From: Symbiodinium natans
Lineage: Eukaryota; Sar; Dinophyceae; Suessiales; Symbiodiniaceae
Assembly (NCBI GenBank): GCA_905221605.1
Contig: CAJNDS010000602.1
Coordinates: forward strand, 397,001-461,000
Direction of reading: 5' to 3'
DNA length: 64,000 nt
How positions within the stretch are numbered: the stretch's first letter is position 1; each line of letters begins with the position of its first letter. The notes below the pieces were generated by a model that had not been told where the DNA came from, ran no database searches, and saw only the letters and a program-made list of their open reading frames with translations. The translations under genes were made by a program, and so were the position numbers. Positions 23,499 through 33,092 of this stretch are shown here, piece after piece.

Positions 23499-23637
23499 AA
23501 TGACGAGAGAAGAAGCCGTGAGGTTCTCGCGGCATTCAAGCCAGGCCTGGCTGTCGCGACCCGGCAGGGAGCAAAGGGCAGTAGTTCCTGCTGGGGTTTG
23601 GAACCTGCAGTATCTACATGCCACTGTAACCTTGTAA
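23499..23637 (+). CDS. Candidate terminal exon, unknown protein
   Basis: From CCCCAG to TAA at 23635-23637, starting QMTREEAVRFSRHSSQAWLS. The antisense is open as well. Unrecognised. Confidence 0.25.
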
Positions 23638-24306
23638 TTCCAAAACAGAGAAATGCTCGTAAGAGGAAGAGTCATAAGAGGAAGAGTAGTGAGAATACGA
23701 CAAGAGTATACTTGTCTCTGACTAGAGCTCATACATGCTGCGGAGCAGTGGAGGGCACTTTCAAGACCAGTGCATCGTCCGCACGCATGCTGTGCCAACG
23801 CTTTAGACAATGATGCGAGTGGCTTAGCAAAGTATGATCCAACATAGACATACTAGGAAGAAGAAACGCCGTCGTAGGAACTTTGATGCTAAATAGTAGT
23901 ATGAAATGATCAGTAAGAATTCTGTCGTAAACGAAACTCATCAGTGCAGTTCAGCCCGAACATCAGGTGCAAAATGCCAGGATCGGGACACGTGCTGCCA
24001 AGGCCCCAGGAGCACAAGCCAGATTCGTAGCAGAACATCATCAAAAGAGTGGTGGGAGCGGTTTCGGCGACGCCAGATATCCGGGAACCTGCAAATGGGG
24101 AGTGTGCCTGGTCGAAACGATGTTGGCTACAATCTCCGCGCCGCAACAGCTTGACACGCGTGGTTTCATATCCATAGTCAGGCTCAGGAAGAGTCAACAC
24201 ATGAAAGATGATGACAGTCAGAATCATAGAGAAGAAGAAGAAGTGGTTCAGGGTTTGGGTTCATTTAACGGGTCGCAGCAAGGTATACCGACCATGGGTT
24301 TCTCAG

Positions 24307-24705
24307 TGGCGTTCTGGACAAAGTTGCCGCAGCATCATGGCCGAATGTCTTCGCGAACTTCTTCCTTGAAGGTTTCGGGTTTAGGGTTTAGGGTCAGAGG
24401 AGCAGTGGCCGGCGCAAACAGCTTCCAAGTTGCATGACCCTGCTGCGCCCTTGCCTTTGGAACCAGCGAGGCTGCCGGAGCTTGAAAATAGGTTGGGTCA
24501 GTATGCTGCAGATCGGGAAACGTGGAAGGCTGTAGGGCAAAACATATGGAAGTGGGAGTTGTTGCCCCATACTTTCTGCTGTCACACTTCAAACTTGGGA
24601 CAGGCCTCTCAAACATGCAATCCCATGGCTGCAAATTGTGTATGCGGTGCGAGGTTGCAATACCATGGGTGTCAGCAGTTACAAAGCAGTTCTCTTAGAC
24701 ACTGA
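24307..24705 (+). CDS. Two phase-compatible exons, unknown protein
   Basis: Exon 24307-24371 (TTTCTCAG acceptor) reads GVLDKVAAASWPNVFANFFL. A 50-nt GT-AG intron, 24372-24421, starts GTTTCGGGTTTAGGGTTTAG. The next exon continues in the same frame (SKLHDPAAPLPLEPARLPEL, later DRETWKAVGQNIWKWELLP) to TGA at 24703-24705. The exact phase match across a repeat-bearing intron is the support. It could be upstream sequence of the P4H-like gene or a separate gene. Confidence 0.45.
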
Positions 24706-24807
24706 AGATGGCATGATGCAATATGACCTCGGTGCGGAGCTGACCTTGAATCAATGAAAACCCATCTGCACCATTTGGCTATGTTGGGGGATCAGTTGTG
24801 TTTTCAG

Positions 24808-25250
24808 TTACTGGTCTCCGGCGAGGATGCTGATGCTGATTTAGTCGCTTTTCGGGAGGTGCATTACTCAACCCTAAACCCTAAACCCTAAACCCTAAAC
24901 CCTAAACCCTAAACGTCTTTGAAGCGGTCCCCTCGAGTTTTTTGAGCAAGGCGTGGAAACGCAGTCACCAGCACTGAGTATCCGTGTGCTCACACTTTCA
25001 GGTGGTTGCACAAGTCCTGATGCAAAAAAGGGTTTAGGGTTTCGGGTTTGGGTTTCGGGTTTAGGGTTCAGGGTTTAGGGCCGATGAGCTTCTCACCCTA
25101 AACCCTAAACCCTAAACCCTAAACCCTAAACCCTAAACCCTAAACCCTAAACCCTAAATACAGAGCATCATGGCTTTTGGATCCTTAAGGGCAGGGAGTC
25201 GATGGACTTTGCGGATCCAAGGGCCTTTTGAGCTCGTCCCTTCTTTCCGG
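24808..25250 (+). CDS. Three phase-0 exons, unknown protein
   Basis: 24808-24858 (TTTTCAG to GAG/GTGCAT) reads LLVSGEDADADLVAFRE. 25002-25031 (TTTCAG to AGG/GTTTAGGG) reads VVAQVLMQKR. 25164-25250 (TACAG to CGG/GTTTAGGG) reads SIMAFGSLRAGSRWTLRIQG and on. All three begin and end in phase 0. The second intron, 25032-25163, is TTTAGGG-rich in its first half and CCCTAAA-rich in its second. They may be upstream exons of the P4H-like gene. Confidence 0.45.
25032..25163 (+). repeat. Putative intron made of complementary telomeric arms
   Basis: Six TTTAGGG-like units follow the donor; about ten CCCTAAA units precede TACAG. The middle is only about 15 nt (CCGATGAGCTTCTCA). The RNA could fold into a long hairpin. 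Confidence 0.6.
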
Positions 25251-25560
25251 GTTTAGGGTTTAGGGTTTAGGGTTTAGGGTTTAGGGTTTAGGGTTTAGGG
25301 TTAATTAGGGTTTAGGGTTTAGGGTTTGAGTCGTCGCCGAGGCCCTGTCACGAGTACAGAGTATTGGGACAGCCAAGCCGGGCGGGAGCACAGCCAAGCT
25401 CGTTGCAAAAGGGTTTATAGGGTTTAGGGTTTAGGGTTTAGGGTTTAGGGTTTAGGGTTTAGGGTTTAGGGTTTAGGGTTTAGGGTTTAGAGCCTGTTGC
25501 AAAAGGGTTTAGGGTTTAGCAAAATGGGTTTAGGGTTTAGGGTTGTGAAAAGGGTTCAGG
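25251..25560 (+). repeat. TTTAGGG arrays around a unique island
   Basis: Arrays at 25251-25327 and 25413-25490. The sequence GTTGCAAAAGGGTTT at 25402-25416 is repeated exactly at 25496-25510, flanking the second array. Confidence 0.9.
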
Positions 25561-25665
25561 GTTGATAGGGCTCATAGGGTTAAAAGCGCATTCTAGACCC
25601 CTAACTAACGGCCCAACGTCTCCGACCCTGTCAGCATCTCCACCCTAAACCCTAAACCCTTTCAG

Positions 25666-28600
25666 CATCTCCAGGTCACTGGTTTACCGCTGTCCCTGGT
25701 CCACAACGTTGCAGAAAGCATGCAAGTCTTGCGGTATCCTGCAGGCCCGCCCTAAACCCTAAACCCTAAACCCTAAATCCTATAAACCCTAAACCCTAAA
25801 ACGCTGAACCCTGAACCCTAAACCCTAACCCCGGTGTGTTCAGCGCCTCCCCCATATCCCTCTTGCAGGTTTAAGCCCGTAGGAAAGCTACCGGCCAGGG
25901 TGGGTCAGGGCCCCAGGGGCTCGCTGTAGGGTTTAGGGTTTAGGGTTTAGGGTTTAGGGTTTAGGGTTTAGGGTTTAGGTCTTAGGTTAAAAAGGGTTTA
26001 GGGTTTAGGGCTTAGGGTGGTACGGGGCTCCTAGGGTTTCCCCCCCCCCCCCCCGCCTGCGGCCACCGAAGCCCTGGAATGACCCCTGGGCAGGGCGCGG
26101 ACATTACTCCTGTCACCACGACACAGCTGCCTGGCAAAACTTGTGCTGAACAGCTGGGCCCCTAAACCCTAAACCCTCCCTAAACCCTAAACCCTAATCC
26201 CTAAACCCTAAACCCTAAACCCCAAACCCTAAACCCGGCCTAAAGCTTTAGGGCTTTCAAGGCCTTCTTTCGTCCAAGCTAGGTTCAGGGTCAGGGCTGC
26301 TGGGAAAGAGTGGTGTAGAAGCCTGATACAGAAAAGGGTTTGGGGTTTAGGGTTTAGGGTTTCAGTTCGGGGCCTTTCCAAACCCTAATCCCTACTACTG
26401 ACCCCAGGAACCTCTGATAACGCAAAGCTGACTCAAATGAGTAGGCGCTGCTTTTGAGTGGCCGCCCTCTTCTTCTACAGTGCCAGGGTGTGAAGGGGCA
26501 TATCATATCCTACCCCTTAGCTACTGTATCTTTCCTGCTACACCTTTCCGCTAAAGTAGCAACTCTTTGGTTGTCGGGATGTCTTTAGAATTCGTGATGC
26601 CTGTACAACTTGAATCCGGTGTAGTACACAGAAAATTCGGATGCCTGCTGGGTTTAGGGTTTAGGGTTTAGGGTTGCTTGGTGTTGTGTTCTGGTTTGTG
26701 TTCAGTCCATGGGCGGTGTCGGGGGCCTTGGCTCTAAACCCTAAACCCTAAACCCTAAACCGACATCTCTGTCCCACTCAGTGTGCAGTAGACTTTTTGG
26801 GGGCCCGGAAATCTCTACTCTGTCGGTGGTGGCGAACTTGGCATACGGTTGGCTCATTTTGGGTTCTTGTCCTGGGGTCCTCCCGAGTCGGTGATGAGAG
26901 AGAGTCCTCCTGAATCGTTGCCAAAGTCGGGCTCCGATATGCAATGTGCCAATCATGGCTTCGGTGGAGCGCTAAACAGAGAGAAACTAAACCAGAAGTG
27001 GACGAACCCTAAACCCCTAAACCCCTAAACCCCTAAACCCCTAAACCCCTAAACCCCTAAACCCCTAAACCCTAAACCCCTAAACCCTAAACACCAAACC
27101 CGAAAAGAATCCCCGACTCTCTAGGCTCCGGATAGCATCGACCACGCGCGGTTTATGACCGTCTTCTTTTTCTTGTCCCTTGGCGGGGCCCCTCTAGGGT
27201 CTGGGTTTTAGGGGGTGAGGGCTTTAGGGTTTTAGGGTGAAGGATGGATGGTGTAGGGTTTATAGGGGTTGAGGGCGTAGGGGGCCATCCTCAAGCCGTA
27301 TATCGTCCACAAGGCCTCCACTTAACGCTGAAACATTGCGGAGGCAACATCATCAAGAGCTTGTGGCGCAGAAGGCAGCAGGTAGACTTTGAAGGCAAGG
27401 CGACACAGAAAGACCTCGTGCACAGATCCATATGTTTGGTCTCAAGTGCGAGTGAGCGAAGTACTTTGACTGTTAAAGATCAGTATCCCCCCCATTATTG
27501 CGAAATGCCTACGGGGGCCTACGCACGTGGATCAGGGTAAGTTCTCCAGGCATCTTCCGGGGTTAGCGGCAAGTACGCACTGATCCCGAGCACGTGGGTA
27601 AAGAGCCTAAGGCATTGTCCCAGGCGCCCACACTTGAACAGAATGGGGGATCTTTCAGTGATGTGCGTTTCCGGTCTTCAGTTCATCTTGGCCACCAGTT
27701 GCCGGGGCTTTCTTTGCCAAAAGGTCATTTTCAAAAGGACGGGTTTAGGTGTTCAGAGGCTTATGGTTTACGATTTCATTAAGGCTTGGATAGAACAGGT
27801 GTCAGGGTGTAAGGTGTAGGAGTTGAGGGTTCAGGCCCCCGAAACCCTAAACCCCAAACCCTAAATCCTAAACCCTAAACCCACCCCCGCAAGGAATGAT
27901 GTAGCAGATGGCGGCGAGACGGTTCTTTTCGGAACCGACCTGAATGGAAGCCATCCGGAAGAGCATTTCTTAGCCGGAGCAGCTCGCCCGTGGGTTGAGG
28001 GTTTGGGGGTTTAGGGGCTTAGGGGTTTAGGGGTTTAGGGGTTTAGGGGTTTAGGGGATTAGGGGTTTAGGGGTTTAGGGGTTTAGGGGTTTAGGGGTTT
28101 AGGGGTTTAGGGGTTTAGGGGTTTAGGGGTTCAGGGGTTTAGGGGTTTAGGGGTTTAGGGCTTTAGGGGTTTAGGGGTTTAGGGGTTTAGGGTCTAGGGC
28201 ATTAAAAACGGGTTGAGGGTTCTGGGGACCCGAGGTGTCTGGGTTTAGGGCTTAGGGTTTAGTAAAAAAGGGGGGGGGGGGGGGGGGGCGGCAGGAGGAG
28301 TTCCCAAATGCCTATGATCTGACACAGACCGCGTCAGAAATTTGATCCCAAAACCCTAAGACTCGCAAGCCCGAACGTCAATTCGTACAACCCTAAACCC
28401 CTAACCCCCCAAACCCTCAAACCCCAGCGCGACGCCTCCTGACCAGGAGGATGTCTGGGCTGGCATCGAGGGACAGTGCCAGTCAGTTGGCAGCTGTCCA
28501 CAGTAGCTCATCTGGCCGTCAGCGTTCAGGGTTAGGGGTTTAGGGGTTTAGCGGTCTAGGGGTTTAGGGGTTTAGTTTAGGGTGTAGGGTTCAGGGTTCA

Positions 28601-30367
28601 GGGGTTTGGCGGTTTAGGGGCTTAGGGCTTTAGGGGTTTAGTTTAGGGTTTAGTGTTTGGTTTCCTGGCACATCATGTGCTGCTTCGCCCCCCAGAAATT
28701 GCTGACGAGCCTGGACTTATACCCCCCAGCCCTTGATGTTTAGGGTTTAGGGTTTGGGGTTAGGATTGAGCGGGCACTTGAGAGAGCTCTCGTCGAAAAG
28801 TTAGGTCTTAGGGTTTTTTGGGGCAAGTTTGAGCATGGTGGCTCCCAGGAAACCTGGTGCGCCGCCTCCGCCTCCATTTTCGACTGCCTTGGCGCCTTCC
28901 CCGAAAGTTGACTAGGATCCGGAGAAAGCCCTTCGTCCCGGTTTCAAGGGTTTGGGTTCCCTTATCAGCCCCTTTTAGCCCGAAAATGCTGCCCTTGTTA
29001 TTCGTTGGTCACTCTGGGATCTAGTTGCGGTTCACATCTTGGGCGTTGAGGGTTGTCCATGCTCAAAAGTTGCTATATCCCCCTTGGGAGTTATTTTTTT
29101 GTATGTATAAAACCCGTGATATGTTAAACATATTATTTCTATTGAGGTCCTAAGGGGAGTGTAGGTTGAGGGTTTGAAGGTTTCGAGGTGGCGGTCAGCC
29201 CTTGGCCCTCTCGGGCCCCTCAAGCTAGCCCCCGCCCCCGTGGATTCCGACTTTTGGGGGCTGATGTTTAGGGTTTAGGGTTTAGGGTTTAGGGTTTAGG
29301 GTTTAGGGAGTTGCGGTGTTTTTTTTTCGGAAAGTTGTCGTGCTCGGGCTAGGGTTCAATTCAAGCCCGAACTCTACACCCTACAGGAGTTTCAAGCAGT
29401 TCGTCACATTGAGATGCAAGGATCGTCAGGGTTTAGGGTCGGGAGCTGTGGAATGCGCATGAAGCTCATACAGAGGCAGCTCGACCATGCCAACATCCAG
29501 TTGAGTGACAGGTAGACGATCAATTTTGGAAACGTGGCCTGGGTATCGACATCCCTAAACCCTGGACCCTACCCTTCCGGCTCGGTTGCGCAGCACGAGG
29601 GAGACATGTGGGCGTGAGTAGATGATGTCCTAAACCCTAAACCCTATACCCTAAGCCCTAAGCCCTCAACCCTAAACCCTAAAACCTTAAACCCTAAACC
29701 CTAAAACCCTAAAACCCTAAACCCTAAACCTAAACCCTAAGCCCTATACCCTAAGCCCTAAGCCCTAAACCCTCAACCCTAAACCCTAGCTGTTTGGAGA
29801 GCGAGAGTCGAGATGCCATCTTCTCTCTGGTGTGTGTGTGTGTCTTAGACCAGTCTCGGAACCTCAAAGCCCCCGTCAGAAAAGGGCTTGAGGGTTAAGG
29901 TTTAGGGCTTAGGGTTTAGGGTTTAGGGTTAGGGTTTTTTTAAGACTTTTTGGAACAGGTGGTGCAGCCTCGTGCTGGCAGCGCTATTTTCTGGTACAAC
30001 ATGGAGGTGGATGCAGAAGGAGTGCCAGGGAAATCGACGGTTCAACTGTATGGGAGAATGTGAGCGGTGTTCTGACGGGGCAGACGGATGTAAGAGATAC
30101 AATAATTGGAGTGATGGGCTGAAGCTCGAGCATGTTGGTATTGTGGGGCTTGTTTGTTGGAGCTGGGCAAAACCGTTCACATTGTCCATGCATTTTGCTT
30201 TCGGAACGCATGGTCAAGTGTAGGAGTTTAGGTCCCCTGAAGGAAACATCAACCGGTTTTATTGGCCCAGCATCCACGCTGGCTGCCCAACGCGCGCCGG
30301 CGAAAAATGGGCTGCAAACGTTTGGCCACCTGGCCACATCATGGAATATAAAGAGATTATGAACTAA
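25666..30367 (+). CDS. Prolyl 4-hydroxylase-like 2OG-Fe(II) dioxygenase, multi-exon, 5' incomplete
   Basis: Proposed exons are 25666-25744, 26094-26125, 27125-27198, 27894-27993, 29959-30059 and 30232-30367, ending at TAA 30365-30367. Joined in phase they give the P4H catalytic order: ESMQVLRYPAG, then YSCHHDT (HxD iron ligands at 26114-26122), ARFMTVFFFL, NDVADGGETVLF, VVQPRAGSAIFWYN, and PSIHAGCPTRAGEKWAANVW (distal His at 30285, 2OG-binding Lys at 30305). Family members hydroxylate prolyl residues using 2-oxoglutarate, O2 and Fe2+. The donor after HHDT is GC; the others are GT. Introns carry TTTAGGG/CCCTAAA arrays. The N-terminal part lies upstream and is unresolved. Exon-like islands inside the long 27994-29958 intron are not needed to complete the domain. 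Confidence 0.75.
27001..27095 (-). repeat. CCCCTAAA variant array
   Basis: Octamer variant CCCCTAAA (TTTAGGGG on minus), about ten units, just upstream of the 27125 P4H exon. Confidence 0.9.
28005..28200 (+). repeat. TTTAGGGG octamer array
   Basis: About 24 units of the eight-base variant TTTAGGGG, inside the large P4H intron. A poly-G tract lies at 28269-28288. Confidence 0.9.
28420..29520 (+). other. Exon-like islands inside the large P4H intron
   Basis: 28428-28523, 28696-28737 (KLLTSLDLYPPALD), 28771-28804 and 29387-29511 (KLIQRQLDHANIQLSD) are open between acceptor- and donor-like sites. The P4H domain is complete without them, and exons 27894-27993 and 29959-30059 are in phase with each other. 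They are either an optional insert or chance. Confidence 0.25.
29625..29790 (-). repeat. CCCTAAA array
   Basis: Degenerate CCCTAAA/CCCTAAAA units. A (GT)n tract follows at 29830-29843. Confidence 0.85.
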
Positions 30368-30557
30368 ATGAAATCTCACATTTTATGTGTCAAGTTATAA
30401 CATATTCCTGTCTAGTGAATTTCAACATGCCCCCTCTAGAATCCAGCCCCGAAACCCTAAAACCCTAAATGCTAAACCCTCAGCCCTAAACCCTAAACCC
30501 GAAACCCGAAAACCCGGATTCTGGAGCGTCGGGGGCATCTTCGGAGTACTAGTTTAG

Positions 30558-30647
30558 ATGCAACAGGCGGGACTTAGGCTGCAGGATGCGGGCACAGGGG
30601 TGTTGCGATGGGAAGCATGGTTGTTTGCTAAGGCAAGAGGGAATTTC
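30558..30647 (+). CDS. Candidate exon, unknown protein
   Basis: 30 codons in phase 0 from AGTTTAG to TTC/GTTTAGGG, starting with ATG: MQQAGLRLQDAGTGVLRWEA and on. CCCTAAA precedes. A possible next exon, 30729-30834, reads YAFPWMEVDLIHRPLRVLKT and ends at TAA, but the phase join does not work as written. Confidence 0.35.
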
Positions 30648-30840
30648 GTTTAGGGTTTGGGGTTGAGGGTTGAGGGTTTAGGGTTTAGGGCCTAGGGCTT
30701 AGGGAAATTGAGGTCAGCGGTTTCGGCAGCATATGCCTTTCCCTGGATGGAAGTTGATCTGATTCACAGGCCCTTGCGGGTACTCAAAACGGACTATCCT
30801 GATTTCTCCTCCTCCTCCTTGTGGTTGCAGTAAACTCCAT

Positions 30841-30928
30841 AAAGTTGGAACATGGTTTAAGGACGATTAGTGCTGGCATTCCCTTTAGCAACCCTCTTGA
30901 GGTATGAGGATAATGATGTTCCAACTTT
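30841..30928. mobile_element. MITE-like element with 13-bp perfect TIRs
   Basis: AAAGTTGGAACAT at 30841-30853 is the exact inverse of ATGTTCCAACTTT at 30916-30928. The 62-bp interior has no coding potential. Confidence 0.65.
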
Positions 30929-31019
30929 TGAGTTTTTACTGAAGGGTCTAAACGTGGTTCGTTCAAGGCTCCGCACCAGCTCCATGCGGGAGGAGCTCTG
31001 ACGGTTTCTGGAAGGGGCC

Positions 31020-31147
31020 CTTTAGGGTTTAGGTTTAGGGTTTAGGGTTTAGGGTTTTAGGGTTTAGGGTTTAGGGTTTAGGGTTTAGGGTTTAGGGTTT
31101 AGGGTTTAGGGTTTAGGGTTTAGGGTTTAGGGTTTAGGGTTTAGGGA
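31020..31147 (+). repeat. TTTAGGG array, about 18 units
   Basis: Nearly perfect heptamers, one of the longest homogeneous arrays in the window. Confidence 0.95.
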
Positions 31148-31183
31148 CCCCAACGCCTAAAATCCTCAACCCTCCTTCTAAGA

Positions 31184-31397
31184 CAGAGTCTTGGAAGCTG
31201 CGCGGGAACAAAGGCAGGCGACGTGCTTCCATAGAGGGTTGAGGGCTACCGAAGCCAAACCACGCGCAAACAAACATGAACAGGAACACAAACGCAAACA
31301 CAAACACAACCATGAGCACAAACACAAACACAGAGAGAGAGAGAGAGACACACACACACAGAGACCTGAAATGCTCAACCTACCCGCGCCTCGGTAG
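31184..31397 (+). CDS. Candidate terminal exon, His/Lys-rich
   Basis: Open to TAG at 31395-31397. VLEAAREQRQATCFHRG is followed by a His/Lys repeat produced by an ACAAAC-type tract and an (AG)n/(AC)n tract. Low complexity makes coding uncertain. Confidence 0.25.
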
Positions 31398-31399
31398 CT

Positions 31400-31840
31400 G
31401 ATGTACCAGAGAGCCTTTTGTTTAAGGAGTTACAACCTGAACGGGGACCACCTTGGCTATACGTTAGAACTACATAGTTATTTTTTCTTCTCTCTTGTCT
31501 TGTCGTTTGTGCTTACAATAGCTAGCTCTACAGGCATATTGCTCAGGAAATGCTGCGATGCATCTTGTATTGCATGATGTCTTTTTCGTAGCACATGTTG
31601 ATTAATTAAGTTCTGTCGTTTGAAGAGCTTGTGCTGAGAATTGGTCGCCTCCATCATCTTCTAGTGATTCTAGCTTTCTGTTCCTCGCATAGATTTGACA
31701 TTTCTAGGTGTTTTCTCATCCCACTCCAACGCATGTCTTCCTGTTCCATGATTTGGTAATGGAGCAACAAGCGTCAAGTATGATGGCGAGAGACACTCCA
31801 GTAGAATAGCCACAGAACGATCAGCAGGTCATTGCTTTAC
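31400..31840. other. Unique spacer, nothing recognised
   Basis: AT-richer non-repetitive DNA with no array and no convincing open frame. Confidence 0.4.
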
Positions 31841-31845
31841 ACGAG

Positions 31846-32058
31846 TTGAAGGTTTCTGGCTGCTGGACATCAGGTCTTGCTGTAGACATTTCCCATATCG
31901 CAGTTCAAAAGCATGTGCCCCTTGCAGCAAGGTTCATGATGAGGCAAGGGCTGGATTTTCAGATTCAGATGCCGGCGTCTGGGTGCGAAGATAAGCGAAG
32001 ATGGGTTTGCAGCCGAAGGAACGCAGTGAATGAGGCACGACACCCACTTGCTGAGTGA
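31846..32058 (+). CDS. Possible coding stretch, unknown protein
   Basis: Open to TGA at 32056-32058. Contains VDISHIAVQKHVPLAARFMM. The antisense frame is open too. Unrecognised. Confidence 0.3.
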   Translation: MKVSGCWTSGLAVDISHIAVQKHVPLAARFMMRQGLDFQIQMPASGCEDKRRWVCSRRNAVNEARHPLAE

Positions 32059-32449
32059 AGCACGCGAGCGAGGCCGCATTTGAAGGTTATTTTGTTATCA
32101 CGCTGCTGTACTTTTTTAACCACTCAGAAGGGCTCACTTCAGATCTCCGCTTTACGGGCGCAACCCTAAACTACCCTAAACTGGGTGGTTGGTGGAAACA
32201 AAACCTAAAGTGTGCAGCAGAAGGATGGAACAGATGCTCGCAGCTCCCGTGGCTCAATCTGTAGCCGCTGGGGAAAACCAAGCCGTGGTAGGTTCAAGTA
32301 CTCGCCACCAGGGCTCAGGGTTAAGGGTTTAGGCTTTAGGAACCCTTTCACGGAACGATCCCATGACATGGTAAAGCACAGATGGTAGGAAGCACTCGCC
32401 TTTCCCAGATCCCCGCGAAACGCACTGGCTGCTCTGGGACAAGAGAGCC

Positions 32450-32675
32450 TCATATACATAAAGGAATCTCTGACATGTATCTGTACATACATGCATGTAT
32501 GCGTATACAAACAGACATATGACATACAAATATATATACATACAAATCTATTTTTCATATATATGTATATATACATATATAATGTAGTATTTTTATATGT
32601 GTACATATGTAGAGATATTCGATAGACGATAGATATAGACATACATGTATATATATATATATGTATATATGCCAA
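32450..32675. repeat. AT-rich (TATA/CATA) microsatellite region
   Basis: Mixed TATATACATA units. The minus-strand frame through it is an artefact of repeats (Tyr/Ile-rich). Confidence 0.9.
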
Positions 32676-32853
32676 CACACAGACTAGAAGAATACCAAGA
32701 GGGCCATTATGCAGCTTTCCTTGCCAGCCGGCGGCCTCTGAGTCGCTTGGCGTGAGGCATGAGCGGGAATTTCCAAACAGAGAGGGGGAAGAGGGGGGGT
32801 TTAGGGTTTAGGGTTTAGGGTTTAGGGTTTAGGGTTTAGGGTTTAGTGTGCAG

Positions 32854-32938
32854 AGGTCCGTCATTACACGCAAGGGAGGCTCATGAAGCGCATCAGAAGT
32901 GCTGCATCGTCATTTTGCAGACCGGTTCTGTGCAATGG
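32854..32938 (+). CDS. Candidate internal exon, unknown protein
   Basis: Open from GTGTGCAG to CAATGG/GTTTAAGG, with TTTAGGG-type sequence following. Contains HEAHQKCCIVILQTGSVQW. Unrecognised. Confidence 0.3.
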
Positions 32939-33038
32939 GTTTAAGGTCGAGGGTTTAGGGTTTAGGGTTTAGGGTTTAGGGTTTAGGGTTCCAAGCTCCT
33001 GGTTCAAAATTTTGGGGGCTTAGGGCAATGGATGTGTC

Positions 33039-33072
33039 TTTTGGCTCAGGATTGCTTCCAAGCTTTCTTTAG
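33039..33072 (+). promoter_or_regulatory. Possible spliced-leader relic and trans-splice acceptor
   Basis: TTTTGGCTCAGG at 33039-33050 matches the 3' end of the dinoflagellate spliced leader (TTTTGGCTCAAG) at 11 of 12 positions. TTTCTTTAG/G at 33064-33072 is a good acceptor 20 bp before the first ATG of the next gene. The match is short and could be chance. Confidence 0.3.
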
Positions 33073-33092
33073 GACCAAACGAAGCGCGGCAT

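Noticed and set aside
26481-26588. Open island with good acceptor as a terminal exon
   Set aside because: Falls inside a proposed P4H intron and adds a stop that would truncate the domain.
27244-27540. 99-codon plus-strand ORF as a gene
   Set aside because: It lies inside the intron between two in-phase P4H exons; kept only as a reminder that open islands occur by chance.
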